Source: Euglena gracilis (Eukaryota > Euglenida > Euglenophyceae > Euglenales). Taken from it: 64,000 bases of DNA. This document shows positions 55,427 to 64,000 of the stretch, piece after piece; within the stretch, counting starts at the first letter, position 1; every line of letters starts with the position of its first letter. The stretch lies in assembly GCA_039621445.1 (NCBI GenBank), contig CP154954.1:37495703-37559702 (forward strand), in the 5' to 3' direction. The notes under the pieces are model-generated. The model was not told the origin of the DNA and did no database searches. It was given only the letters and a program-made list of their open reading frames with translations. A program made the position numbers and the translations under genes.

Positions 55427-55689
55427 ACGGAACTGTGTTCCGTGGTCCGAACCGGCGTTCTGGACACAGTTTTCGTATCACAAATCGACCACCTGAGGGG
55501 TCCGGGGGGTACCAGAGTTATGAAATTAGGATTTCCCAGTGACAGAAAATAAGAGCTCCAGGCGGCGTGGCTGAATTTGGTGGTGATCGCCAGTCGTCTG
55601 ATGAAAAGAGCTTTCAATCGAGGGGTGAGTTTGTACCAGGACGATCAACACAGCCAGAAATACCCTCGCGTGTCAGTAGAATTTCAAGA

Positions 55690-57145
55690 CAGGCGTCGGG
55701 CCCAGAAAATAGGTTTTAAAGTATGGTTTGGGTGTTTCATAACGAGAAATTTCCCTTTTGTTTTTTTTTGATGTTTTTTTTAGTGTTTTTTTTTAAAAAA
55801 AGCACGTTGTTTTGTTTTTTTTTTAAAAAAACAAAAAAAATGCCCACTATGGTTCAGGACAGAACCGGCGTCCCCGCCCTTCGGTCAAAGGACACTCCCA
55901 GGACCAATCCCCGTCCACTTATCTGCAAAGTCACGCCACTTTGCATTTCACCAAATTCCGGCGATCATTAACGGATTTCAGCCTGAAATTGTTTGTGTCA
56001 GTCGATTTCCATTCAGGCGCCCGTTTATGTCAGTCGATTTCCATTCAGGCGCCCGTTTATGTCAGTCAATTTCCATTCAGGCGCCCGTTTATGTCGGTCG
56101 ATTTCCATTCCATTGAAATCTGTTGCTGGTCAGATTGGGAATTTTTAGTGACTTTTTGGACATTTTGGATCTCCCTTTTTTGAAGACATTTTTGGTCCTA
56201 TGGGGTTGTGGAGGCGTTATGGACCAGAAAAAAACCAAATTTTGTGGTCAGGTGATCACAGCTGGCTGAACTTTGGATGGAACAGACGGAAGGACGGAGC
56301 TGAAGATTATCATTTTCTGGGACTTCAGACAAAGCATTCGGCAAATTTGCCCTGAACCAGTTGTTATCACTGGTCATCTGAAAGAAAAGCTTTTGGGTGA
56401 GGAGTGATTTGGCCACGTTAAACCTATTTTCTGGGCTCGACGCCTGTATTGCAATTCTATTCTATTGCAAGGCTGTGTTCCTGGCAACATGGCTTTGGTC
56501 AAAATCTGTGTTTCTAAAAAAATGCAGAGTCTGCGTTTTAGGCACAGTTCTTGAGATAGAGCTTGTTCTTGTCAAAATGGAAGAAAAAATGCATTCCGAA
56601 AAAATGCAGAGTCTGCGTTTAAGACACAGTTCTTGATGTAGAGATTGTTTCTTTCAAAATGGAAGAAAAGCTGCATTCCGAAAAAGGGAACAACAGGTTG
56701 GGTCGACATTAACGGATTTCAGGCTGAAACCTAAAATGTCCCGAAACGGAACAAAAGGGCATTCAAAAAAAGGACACAAAAGGTCGGTCGATTTCCAAGA
56801 CATCGGAAACCGTTTATGTCAGTCGATTTCCATTCAGGCGCCCGTTAGTGTCGGTCGATTTCCATTCAGGCGCCCGTTAGTGTCGGTCGATTTCTATTCA
56901 GGCGCCCGTTAGTGTCGGTCGATTTCCATTCAGGCGCCCGTTAATGGGCCAAAAACCACTTTTTTGACCATATTTCCGTCCAGGCGGTTCGGTCGAATGA
57001 ATATCAAGACAGGCGTCGGGCCCAGACAAAATAGGTTTTAGAAAAATCGACCGACACTAACAGATTCAGCAGGGGCGCCGGGCGGCTCGCTTCGCTCGCT
57101 CGCGCCCGGCGACCATACTGAATCTGTTAGTGTCGGTCGATTTTT
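55690..57145. repeat. Clustered TCGATTTCCATTCAGGCGCC tandem repeats and a long hairpin
   Basis: GTCAGTCGATTTCCATTCAG-GCGCCCGTT repeats about four times at 55998-56110 (about 32-bp period) and about four times at 56815-56945. A direct duplication around AAAAAATGCAGAGTCTGCGTTT occurs at 56515 and 56598. The stretch ends in perfect 28-bp arms at 57042-57069 and 57118-57145 around a GC-rich GGCGCCGGGCG...CGCCCGGCG loop. Confidence 0.8.
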
Positions 57146-58149
57146 GTATAGAATCCTACTCAGTTCAAAAAGTGCCAAAAATGGTCGAAAACATCCAAAA
57201 AAGCAGAAAAAATGCAATTTTATTACTTTTTCCGTTTTTTATGGGAGGTAGTCTTTGGCAAAACTGAACCAAAAGTTACCAAAAATGACCGAAAATACGC
57301 ATTCAAAATTTTTTCTTTACAAAACCTAGTGGGCGTTTTTTTTGTTTTTTTTAAAAAAACATTGTTTGAAATAAAAAAAAACAAAAAAAACAAAGAAAAA
57401 AAAAACAGGCATGACCACTATGTCCTGAACCCGGCGTCTCTAAAACGCCGCTTTAAACAAGGGGTGGCGGACGCCGGTTCTGTCCAAAACCCGGCGTTCC
57501 GGACGCCGGTTCCGTCCGGAATGCCGGGTTTTGGACAGAACCGGCGTCCGCCACCCCTTTCTTGTAGTATACTTTTGTCCAAAAAAAAAGGCTTACACAA
57601 TAGGTACACTCCGGTTGAAGTTTAAAAAGGCAATTGTGCAAAACACCCAATCCAAGGGCAAAAAAATTCGGAACGAATGCTTTTGGAATGTGCAACCACT
57701 TTTGAGGAAAAGTGCGAACAAATTGGTGGTATGTGCAAACATTTTTGAGATTAAGTGCAAGAAAATTGACCGGAAGTGTAAAAGCATGCGGAGCGAAGTG
57801 CAAAAAAATTCGGTTGTTAGGTGTAAAAAATATTTTCTTAAAAAGGTATGTTTTTTTAAAAAAAAACAAAAACAAACCGTCAACCTTGGCACTCGGCCGA
57901 CTACCCACCACCCACTCCCCTCCCAGTCGACTGTCTGGCACCCGTGCCGACCCCTCCCCCCTGTCCCTCCAATATGAAACACCCCCTCGGGAGCCAAAAT
58001 CCTGAGGATGTTGCAGCTATGCCATGGTGTGGGGAATCGGTCTCAGCCAAAGCCCCCCCCCCCCGCCTTGTACGGCAAGGGGGTGCATGGGTGCATGTGG
58101 GGGGGGGGGAGGTGATGGGGGGGGGGGAATGGACAACTGCAATGGTCTG
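57146..58149. other. Non-coding end of the giant intron
   Basis: 57420-57560 has ACGCCGG palindrome repeats. 57560-57880 is AT-rich with an open minus frame of poor composition. No gene is supported. Confidence 0.4.
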
Positions 58150-58152
58150 GTC

Positions 58153-58298
58153 CAAATCCTTTGCTTTGCCCCGTCACTGTATTCCGCCAAACAGTTAAAG
58201 ACGATACCACACCGTAAATTTCAACAAGGTTTCGCAAATCTGCTTCATGATAAGACAATGGAAGGTTCCGAATGAAGACGTTCTTGTTCATAACCGCT
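58153..58298 (-). CDS. ELAV/CELF-like RNA-binding protein, exon with first half of RRM2
   Basis: Minus strand, 146 nt. The acceptor CATTTTCCTTTGCAG is conventional, and the exon starts at 58298. It encodes NKNVFIRNLPLSYHEADLRN (RNP2 VFIRNLP), LVEIYGVVSSLTVWRNTVTG and QSKGF, the first half of an RRM up to RNP1. The domain is completed by the exon at 40950-41090 after the 17-kb intron. RRM1 and the start codon must lie further upstream, beyond 58298 and possibly outside the window. The upstream intron end is conventional and the downstream one nonconventional, so both intron types occur in one gene. Confidence 0.8.
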
Positions 58299-58379
58299 CT
58301 GCAAAGGAAAATGCAAGAATAGTTTTTGGTGTATTTTTGGGGGGTTTACACGTGCGATTTTGTTGATTGAATAAACGAC

Positions 58380-58894
58380 GGTACTTGCCAGCGCACGACG
58401 GACCCACCCTTTCAATTATCGCACAACGCCTTTTGAACGGCCAGAATCCTCTCCCTTGGGGTCCGTTTCGGCCATTTTGGGTGGTTTTTGTGGTTTCCAT
58501 GACCCCCTCCCAAGGGGGGTCACTTAGTGGGGGGGGGTCGGAAAACAAAAACTTGATATCACCCCCACCTTTTGGGGGGGAGGGAATTTTTGTGTGAAAT
58601 TCGTGATCTACACCATTTCCCCATCACGTCAAAAATTTCGGAAAATTCTTCAAAAAAAGAACTCTTTTATGACCATTTTAGCTTACGGAAAATATTATGC
58701 ATGTTCCAGCCGGACCCCGGAGGACCACTTAGGGGGGGGGTCGTTTGGGGTTCGCAAAAAAGGCGAAGTGTTCGCAATTACAACTCCTGACCCTAACCCT
58801 GTTCCTCCCAATAACCCTATACAGTCAATGGAAGACGAAAAGAAGACGTGATAACCGAAAGGGGGGGTCCGTCGTGCGATAACAGACAAGTACC
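58380..58894. mobile_element. GGTACTTG MITE, diverged copy
   Basis: The ends GGTACTTGCCAGCGCACGAC and GTCGTGCGATAACAGACAAGTACC are inverted with a few differences. The flanks TAAACGAC (58372-58379) and CAAACAAC (58895-58902) agree at 6 of 8. It is 515 bp and lies 80 bp from the RRM exon start. Confidence 0.75.
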
Positions 58895-59126
58895 CAAACA
58901 ACATCTTTGGCCGACACCTTTGGCCCCAGCAGCAACACCCGGGCAGTTCCCTTATGGGGACAAAATCTTTCTTCCTCCCTGCCTTGCCACCTTTGGGACC
59001 ACCTTCCCAAAACCATCGCCAAAAGGGAATTTCTTAAGGACCCCCCGGGGGGGGGGGTCCAGCCGGCTGGCAAAAAGGCTGCTGGCAGCCAGCAGCTCAA
59101 ATCCAGCCAGCAGCCCAAATTCGGGC

Positions 59127-59431
59127 GGTACTTGTCTGTTAGTCGATCCACGGCAGTGCATCAAGTCTGTTAGTCGATCCACACCCTATTCAACCCTATT
59201 CAATAGGAATGACCACTTTCAGTGCAAAACAGGATGTGTGACGTCATAATTTGACCATGTGACGTCATACACAAGCAAAATGATGACCGTATGACGTCAT
59301 ACTTGAGTGTGTGACCCGGGGATGACGTCATAAGGTCCAAATCAGCTGCATATTTGACGTCATCAAAGCATAGGGGAAGAAAGGGTGTGGATCGAGTCGT
59401 TTTGCCGTGGATCGACTAACAGACAAGTACC
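59127..59431. mobile_element. GGTACTTGTCTGTTA MITE, 29-bp perfect TIRs, perfect 8-bp TSD, CRE-like cluster
   Basis: The ends GGTACTTGTCTGTTAGTCGA... are exact complements over 29 bp. ATTCGGGC flanks both sides (59119-59126 and 59432-59439). It is 305 bp. Five TGACGTCA palindromes lie at 59239, 59260, 59292, 59323 and 59355. Confidence 0.93.
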
Positions 59432-59439
59432 ATTCGGGC

Positions 59440-60017
59440 TGGGAGCCTCCCCCCCCCCCCCAGGGGTCGAGTGAAATAAAGTCGGGTCCAGCCCGGCCGG
59501 AGGCCGGTCACAGGCTGGCCAGCCAACTGGGCTGCCCAGCTCACTTATCCCTGCATTTTCCCCCTCATCACAGCCCCTCCATCACAGCCCCCCAGCCTTG
59601 ATCTAGCTCCACCCATCAAAATGTCGAAGATGGCAAAAATGTGTTAGAAAAATTTGTTTTTCCTCGACCAGCCCTCCAGCACCGGCCCCCCCCCCCCCCC
59701 CCCCCCCGCGGGGGGCAGCCATACCCCCCCAAATAAGCCCCCCCCCCCCCGGGCCGATCAAGGAAAAATCCAAAAATAAGACCCCTCCTCATAAAAAAAG
59801 ACCCCCCTTGATCCCCCTTGCCGCGGACGGTGAAAGTTTTCCCTGAAAATTACCAAAACCCCAATTTCATGCACATGAAATTTCCAAAGTTTTCAGATTT
59901 TTGAAGTGGGGGGGAGGAGGGGGAGGGAGGGTGGTCCCGGTCCGTCGCAGGTGATTTTTTTCCCGGTCAGAAAACGCCGGCAACCACCCTGCAGCAGCCG
60001 CTGCAAGTGGTGGTCCT
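59440..60017. other. Non-coding stretch
   Basis: The first part (to about 59640) is the reverse complement of 26640-26880 (CTTGATCTAGCTCCA, CAGCCCGGCCGGAGGCC). C-runs of up to about 25 bases are at 59686-59706. No gene is supported. Confidence 0.5.
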
Positions 60018-60239
60018 GTGCCAGTGCATCGAGCCACACCCCCCCACAGCGGGCTACCACGCGAGCGCCCGCGCGGGGGAGGCCCAGTTCTGAGTGTCTA
60101 TTTTTTGTTTTTTGTTTTTGTTTTCTTTGTCTTTCTGAGTGTCTATTTTTTTCCGCATAATAAATGGCGGACAATTGAAAGCCCCTGGTGGGGTCAAGTA
60201 TCCAAGTCAAGAATTCAACTACAATCGAAAGTCACTTAC

Positions 60240-60620
60240 AAGTCCTGCTGGTGCAGGCAGAAGAAGAAGGCAGAAGTCCTGCTGGTGCAGGCGGAAGAAG
60301 GCAGAAGTCCTGCTGGTGCAGGCAGCGGTATTCAAGTTACAAGTTTTGGGCTTCAGCCCTTTGGTGGTACTGCAGGAGCTCATCGTGCTGTCTATGGACG
60401 GTATGGCCTTTATGGCTTATCTGGTTTCTTTGGGCCTGAAAAGGCCCCCACCAACCTTTTTGGGCCTGAAAAGGTCCCCCCAGCCACTGAGCCTGCAAAG
60501 GCCCCCCCAGTCACTGGGCCTGAAAAGGTCCCCCCAGCCACTGGGCCTGAAAAGGCCCCCCCAGCCACTGGGCCTGAAAAGGCCCCCCCAGCCACTGGGC
60601 CTGCAAAGGCCCCCCCCCCA
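60240..60620 (+). repeat. Tandem coding repeats (GPEKAPPAT)
   Basis: 60434-60612 has about six copies of a 27-bp unit, GGGCCTGAAAAGGCCCCCCC-type, encoding GPEKAPPAT and variants. 60240-60330 has three copies of AAGTCCTGCTGGTGCAGGC. Both lie in the N-terminal part of the LINE. Confidence 0.85.
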
Positions 60621-61858
60621 TGGTCAGCCCCCCATTCACTGTATACCCACCCCTTCTGTCATGCCCAACCACTGCAAACCCACCATGCATACAACCATTC
60701 TTTGGATCTCCAAAGGTCACCCATCATCAACCTTTCCATTTGCATGCAGGAAAACCTTCTGGTGCTGACATCTTCCCCAACCAACCCCCCAGATTGCTTT
60801 CAAACATTGTCCTCCATCCTCACCCCTGTCATCTCACATCAGGCATCAGACATCTTTTCACAGTTTTGGTTTTCATTGCCAGACTCGGGGCCAGTGGCTG
60901 CACCAACATCTGTTGTTGTAAGCCCCCCACTGACAACTGGAACCTGTTTGCATTCCTTCTCTGTGCACTCTCTTTTGCTTTGTTTGAAAGTGCCAGTGAA
61001 AACCTGTGTCCTGAAGGAAAACTCTGTTCAACCGTTGACAACAGTTTGCCAAAAAATGGGGGAAAATTTTTCATGTTCCAAACTTCAGGGCCCATCACAC
61101 ACCCATCTCACCTGCAAGACTTTCTGATGTCGCCTGTCAAGCCCAGCACTGCAGCACCCACCCACCCACCCACCCAGCCAAACACTCCAAAAAATATGCT
61201 TGCCTCCTTTTTTGGAAACCCCACTAACACCAGTCTGGACCAGCGATTTGCAAAGACGCAGGGGCCTGCAAAAATCAAGCAACACGCCTCTTCTGGGAGG
61301 GGAGAAGAAGCCCTGACCTGTGGTGATGTGGAAGCCAACCTAGGCCCCGAAGACGACGTTGAAATGTTAACAGCCTCTCAATGTTCTCAACTTGGCCCAG
61401 CCCATGGCTCCTGGTTTCCGATGAATGCGCTGCCGGTTTTCCCCCAACTCCCTTTCGCCCTGCCGACTGCTTCCGGAGTGCCCGGCCTTGATGCTGGTGG
61501 CCAATGGCTACAGGACCACCAAAATGCTTCATTCCTCCCCTTGATGGACAACATCCACCCTGTGACTTTACCCTCACCACAACCACCAACGCCAGCACAC
61601 CTGCCCATTCAGTCAACTATTGCTTCTCCGTCAACGACGACCGCTCAACCATTCCAACGATCCTGTGCCATATCTCCTGTCGTTGCCGGAGTTAGTAACC
61701 CTGGTCAGCCCGCTTCACACTCCCAAGGGGACGTGGCCATGTTACCCAACTCACAGGACAGCAGGCAACGCCGAGTATCTTGCTCTGTTCCCCCGGGTAC
61801 GTTCCCAGATGACGGGGCAACCTTGCATGGCTCGGTTGCATGCTCTCCACCCATTTGA
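60620..61858 (+). CDS. LINE ORF, N-terminal part with degenerate 2A-like peptide
   Basis: A 412-codon frame. It is Pro/Ser/Thr-rich with a Cys cluster (GCTNICCCKPPTDNW). Residues about 230-245 read ALTCGDVEANLGPED (61310-61353). Many LINEs carry a 2A-like sequence with consensus D-V/I-E-x-N-P-G-P, which makes the ribosome release the upstream peptide. Here the first Pro is Leu (CTA), which should abolish activity. The frame closes at 61858. The downstream RT is in another frame that overlaps from 61620. Confidence 0.6.
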   Translation: MVSPPFTVYPPLLSCPTTANPPCIQPFFGSPKVTHHQPFHLHAGKPSGADIFPNQPPRLLSNIVLHPHPCHLTSGIRHLFTVLVFIARLGASGCTNICCCKPPTDNWNLFAFLLCALSFALFESASENLCPEGKLCSTVDNSLPKNGGKFFMFQTSGPITHPSHLQDFLMSPVKPSTAAPTHPPTQPNTPKNMLASFFGNPTNTSLDQRFAKTQGPAKIKQHASSGRGEEALTCGDVEANLGPEDDVEMLTASQCSQLGPAHGSWFPMNALPVFPQLPFALPTASGVPGLDAGGQWLQDHQNASFLPLMDNIHPVTLPSPQPPTPAHLPIQSTIASPSTTTAQPFQRSCAISPVVAGVSNPGQPASHSQGDVAMLPNSQDSRQRRVSCSVPPGTFPDDGATLHGSVACSPPI

Positions 61859-63431
61859 AGAGCCCCCTGGTTTTGGAACGTGGGACCCGTCTCACCAATT
61901 GCAATTTGCGAGAGATGCAGAAACCTTGCGGGACCGAACGTTTGCTCTGCGGAAACTCATCTGCACCTTCCCAAAAGACTCCGCTCCGGGGCCGTCTGGG
62001 CTCCGGCCAGATCACCTTCGGAGCATGCTAGCAGACTTGCCAGGATCGCGAGCTGAGGATCTCCTTGAATGCTTGGACAAATTTGTCACAGATTGCATCT
62101 CCAAAGGAGTCCACCCCCTCATGGCTCCGATTCTATCATCGGCAACTCTCACACCCTTGCGTAAGGCAGCCGCCAACCCACAGAATGGTAGTGAACCGGC
62201 AGCTGATGGCACCCGCCCAATCGCTTCTGGTGAGTGCCTTCGGCGGTTGGTGGCCAAAGTGCTGATGCACCACCCAGCAGTGACCCAATCACTTAAGGAC
62301 CTGTGCCCCCTGCAAACAGGTGTCGGTGTCAGAAATGCTTGCAGCCTGACAGCCATGGGTTTGCAACAGATGGTTTCTGATCTTCACAATAAGAAGGAAG
62401 AACGGTGGGGCTTGCTCCAAATTGACCTCACAAACGCCTTCAACAGGATGTTTCGCGCCTCCGCTCTCGACAGTGTCCGCCGCAGATGCCCATCCGCCCT
62501 GCCATGGTTGGAGAGCTGCTATAGCCAACATTCTCGCCTGTTTTGTGGGAAATCGCTGCTGCTATCCGCCCGAGGGGCACAACAAGGGGATCCGTGTGGT
62601 CCTGCTCTCTTTGCATGGGGTCTCCAAGACATGCTTGAAGATTTGTCCGCTTCTGTGGAATGGCAAGGCTGGTACCTCGACGACGGACATCTGTTGGGTT
62701 CCCCCATGCAACTCCACTCAGCACTGTCCACTCTCTCCAGGGAGGCAGGAAAAAGGGGCCTTGTTGTCAATCTTGCAAAGTGCAACCTGTGGGGCCCCTC
62801 TTTCACCTCTGCTAGCAACCATGGGTGTTATCCGGACGCTATTCCACCAGACAGCCCCCTGCGCCAAGTGCCAATTGTCCCGTTTGTGAAGGACTCCGGC
62901 GTCAAGGTCCTTGGTGTGCCACTCTGCCATCCTGAAGGTGACGCTTTTGCCCGACAAATCTGGCGCAAACGCGTGGATGGTGTTGTGAAGGCATGTGACT
63001 CCCTCTCAAGGCTCCCCCAGGCACACCTCCAGTTCACCATTCTGCGATATTGCCTGACATCATGCAAAGTCAACGACCTCCTTCGCGCTACGCCTCTTTC
63101 CACGGGCCGCCCAGAATGTGCAGCTTTCCGTACGACCCTCCGACATTGCTTTGAAGGAATAGTTGGCGGCCCTGCTTCCCTGAACAATGGGAACAAATTT
63201 GTCTCCCCATCCGGCTGGGTGGACTGGGCATCTCTGACCCGGGACACATTCGTCTACCAGCTCGGATTGCTGGCATTGTGGAATACATCCGTCGAGGCCC
63301 CGAAACCCTTGGTATTCCTTCGGCGTTCCCCAGGGCCCCCTCAGACACTCTGGTGTGCCTCCAAGAAGCCTCAGCCATCCTCGGCAACGTTGCACCACTG
63401 GTGCAATGGGTTGACGACCTGTCACTGTTGA
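61620..63431 (+). CDS. LINE-type reverse transcriptase
   Basis: A 603-codon frame, coding-like from about 61750. RT motifs are in order: APGPSGLRPDHL (61984-62020), PIASGECLRRLVAKV, LLQIDLTNAFNRMF (catalytic Asp, 62411-62452), ARGAQQGDPCGPALFAW (62566-62616), WYLDDGHLLG (YxDD catalytic pair, 62668-62700) and GLVVNLAKCNLWG (62757-62795). The C-terminal part reads to 63431, but the better continuation is in the frame of 63278-63601 (ILGNVAPLVQWVDDLSLLKD), so one indel near 63275 is likely. All catalytic Asp residues are present. Confidence 0.85.
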   Translation: MLLRQRRPLNHSNDPVPYLLSLPELVTLVSPLHTPKGTWPCYPTHRTAGNAEYLALFPRVRSQMTGQPCMARLHALHPFEEPPGFGTWDPSHQLQFARDAETLRDRTFALRKLICTFPKDSAPGPSGLRPDHLRSMLADLPGSRAEDLLECLDKFVTDCISKGVHPLMAPILSSATLTPLRKAAANPQNGSEPAADGTRPIASGECLRRLVAKVLMHHPAVTQSLKDLCPLQTGVGVRNACSLTAMGLQQMVSDLHNKKEERWGLLQIDLTNAFNRMFRASALDSVRRRCPSALPWLESCYSQHSRLFCGKSLLLSARGAQQGDPCGPALFAWGLQDMLEDLSASVEWQGWYLDDGHLLGSPMQLHSALSTLSREAGKRGLVVNLAKCNLWGPSFTSASNHGCYPDAIPPDSPLRQVPIVPFVKDSGVKVLGVPLCHPEGDAFARQIWRKRVDGVVKACDSLSRLPQAHLQFTILRYCLTSCKVNDLLRATPLSTGRPECAAFRTTLRHCFEGIVGGPASLNNGNKFVSPSGWVDWASLTRDTFVYQLGLLALWNTSVEAPKPLVFLRRSPGPPQTLWCASKKPQPSSATLHHWCNGLTTCHC

Positions 63432-63601
63432 AAGACGCGCAAAGTCCTCACACCTCCCAAAAGTGGTGGAATGGACAATTTTCCACGGCACGGCAAACAG
63501 TTCTTGCAAGGACCCTGCCCCCCACTGACCAAGTCCAATTAGTGAAAAGCTTCCTAATTTTGAGGGGATTTGGTGGCCAATTCCTAACTTTCAGTGATTA
63601 A

Positions 63602-64000
63602 TGCCTAATTTGGGGTGCAAAGCCCTACAAGAGGGGTTGCTTTGGGCAATTTTTAGTCACTTGAAACCGTTCCACACAAAATTTCAGCCTTTTTCCGTCC
63701 ATAACAGGTAATTTTTGTCAGTTCGTGGAAAACGGACCATCAACTGAACAATTTTTAGTCATTCGAATAATTTGTTGGCAAAATTCCTTCACAATGACTA
63801 TGGAATGACCCAAAAATCGGCTGAAATGGTCAAAATTGGTCAAAAAAGTCCCAAAATTGGCAAAATTGACAAAAAATGACGAAAAATGACTTCAAATGGA
63901 GGCTAGGCGCGCCGCTCGGGGGGGTCCGGGACCCCCCCCTCCCCCCCCCCTGCGCGTCCCCTGCGCGGCCGCCCGCGCGGCCGCTCGCCCCCCCCCCCTG
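63602..64000. other. Non-coding 3' flank
   Basis: Repeats of short AAAATTGGTCAAAA/AAATGAC phrases (63820-63900), then C and G runs and GCGCGGCCGC palindromes at the very end. No gene. Confidence 0.4.

Larger units (their letters stand above)
41091..58152 (-). other. Nonconventional intron of about 17 kb with 8-bp TSD and complementary ends
   Basis: Read on the minus strand, the intron begins after ATTTG|GAC with CAGACCATTG and ends CAATGGTGTG-ATATG|GAC. The terminal 10-mers are complementary at 9 of 10 positions. The direct repeats ATTTGGAC and ATATGGAC match at 7 of 8. Splicing joins TCC AAA GGA TTT G to GA CTC ATT GAA, rebuilding RNP1 (SKGFGLIEF). The inferred insertion (41096-58149, plus strand) contains a plus-strand gene, five or more MITEs and a large foldback repeat, so it has grown greatly by nested insertion. 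Confidence 0.75.
60018..63601 (+). mobile_element. Non-LTR (LINE-like) retrotransposon, frameshifted
   Basis: Plus-strand frames connect a repetitive Pro-rich N-terminal part, a Cys-containing region with a 2A-like motif, and an RT. Frame changes occur at a C10 run near 60611-60620, near 61750-61850 and near 63270-63290. No LTRs flank it. No apurinic endonuclease motif was recognised, so the element is either truncated or of a lineage without a visible endonuclease. The 3' end is uncertain: the frame closes at 63599-63601 after a possible junction near 63545. Confidence 0.7.

Noticed and set aside
1-64000. tRNA, rRNA, CRISPR, bacterial operon features
   Set aside because: None seen; the window is eukaryotic with introns and retroelements.

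Overview
This looks like about 64 kb of a large, transposon-choked nuclear genome from a protist, most probably a euglenid (Euglenozoa). The main evidence is intron structure. Introns inside an RNA-binding protein gene are not GT-AG. They begin near CAG, end near CTG, have complementary ends and lie between near-identical 8-bp direct repeats. That is how I remember the nonconventional introns of euglenids. Clean polypyrimidine-AG acceptors also occur. No rRNA, tRNA or CRISPR was seen. Another lineage with similar introns cannot be excluded.

Layout. 1 to about 14100 (+): a Ty3/gypsy chromovirus-type LTR retrotransposon, cut at its 5' end by the window. It carries an SR-rich Gag with two zinc knuckles, an aspartic protease, a methyltransferase-like domain of the kind known from DIRS elements, RT, RNase H, integrase and a chromodomain. 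After these comes a large accessory ORF of unknown function behind its own splice acceptor. About 15-38 kb: mostly non-coding, very rich in G and C runs, built from nested inverted-repeat elements, satellite-like tandem repeats and small hAT-like MITEs, with a few exon-like islands. 38.1-58.3 kb (-): the 3' half of an ELAV/CELF-like RNA-binding protein gene, in four exons, with one intron of 17 kb. Inside that intron are a plus-strand gene of unknown function, further MITEs, a foldback repeat with 0.85-kb arms and many dispersed repeats. 58.4-59.4 kb: two MITEs of a second family, one carrying five TGACGTCA palindromes. 60.0-63.6 kb (+): a decayed non-LTR retrotransposon with RT and a mutated 2A-like motif. 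63.6-64.0 kb: non-coding.

The main observation is that small elements with terminal CAG...CTG inverted repeats and perfect 8-bp target-site duplications are scattered through the non-coding DNA. One of them shares a 19-bp end with a real intron of the ELAV-like gene. A 3/5 split of the 8-bp duplication puts CAG at intron +4 to +6 and CTG at -8 to -6, the positions I recall for the euglenid consensus. The window therefore appears to show introns being made by a DNA transposon.

Most retroelement frameshifts fall at homopolymers, so some may be assembly indels rather than real decay.
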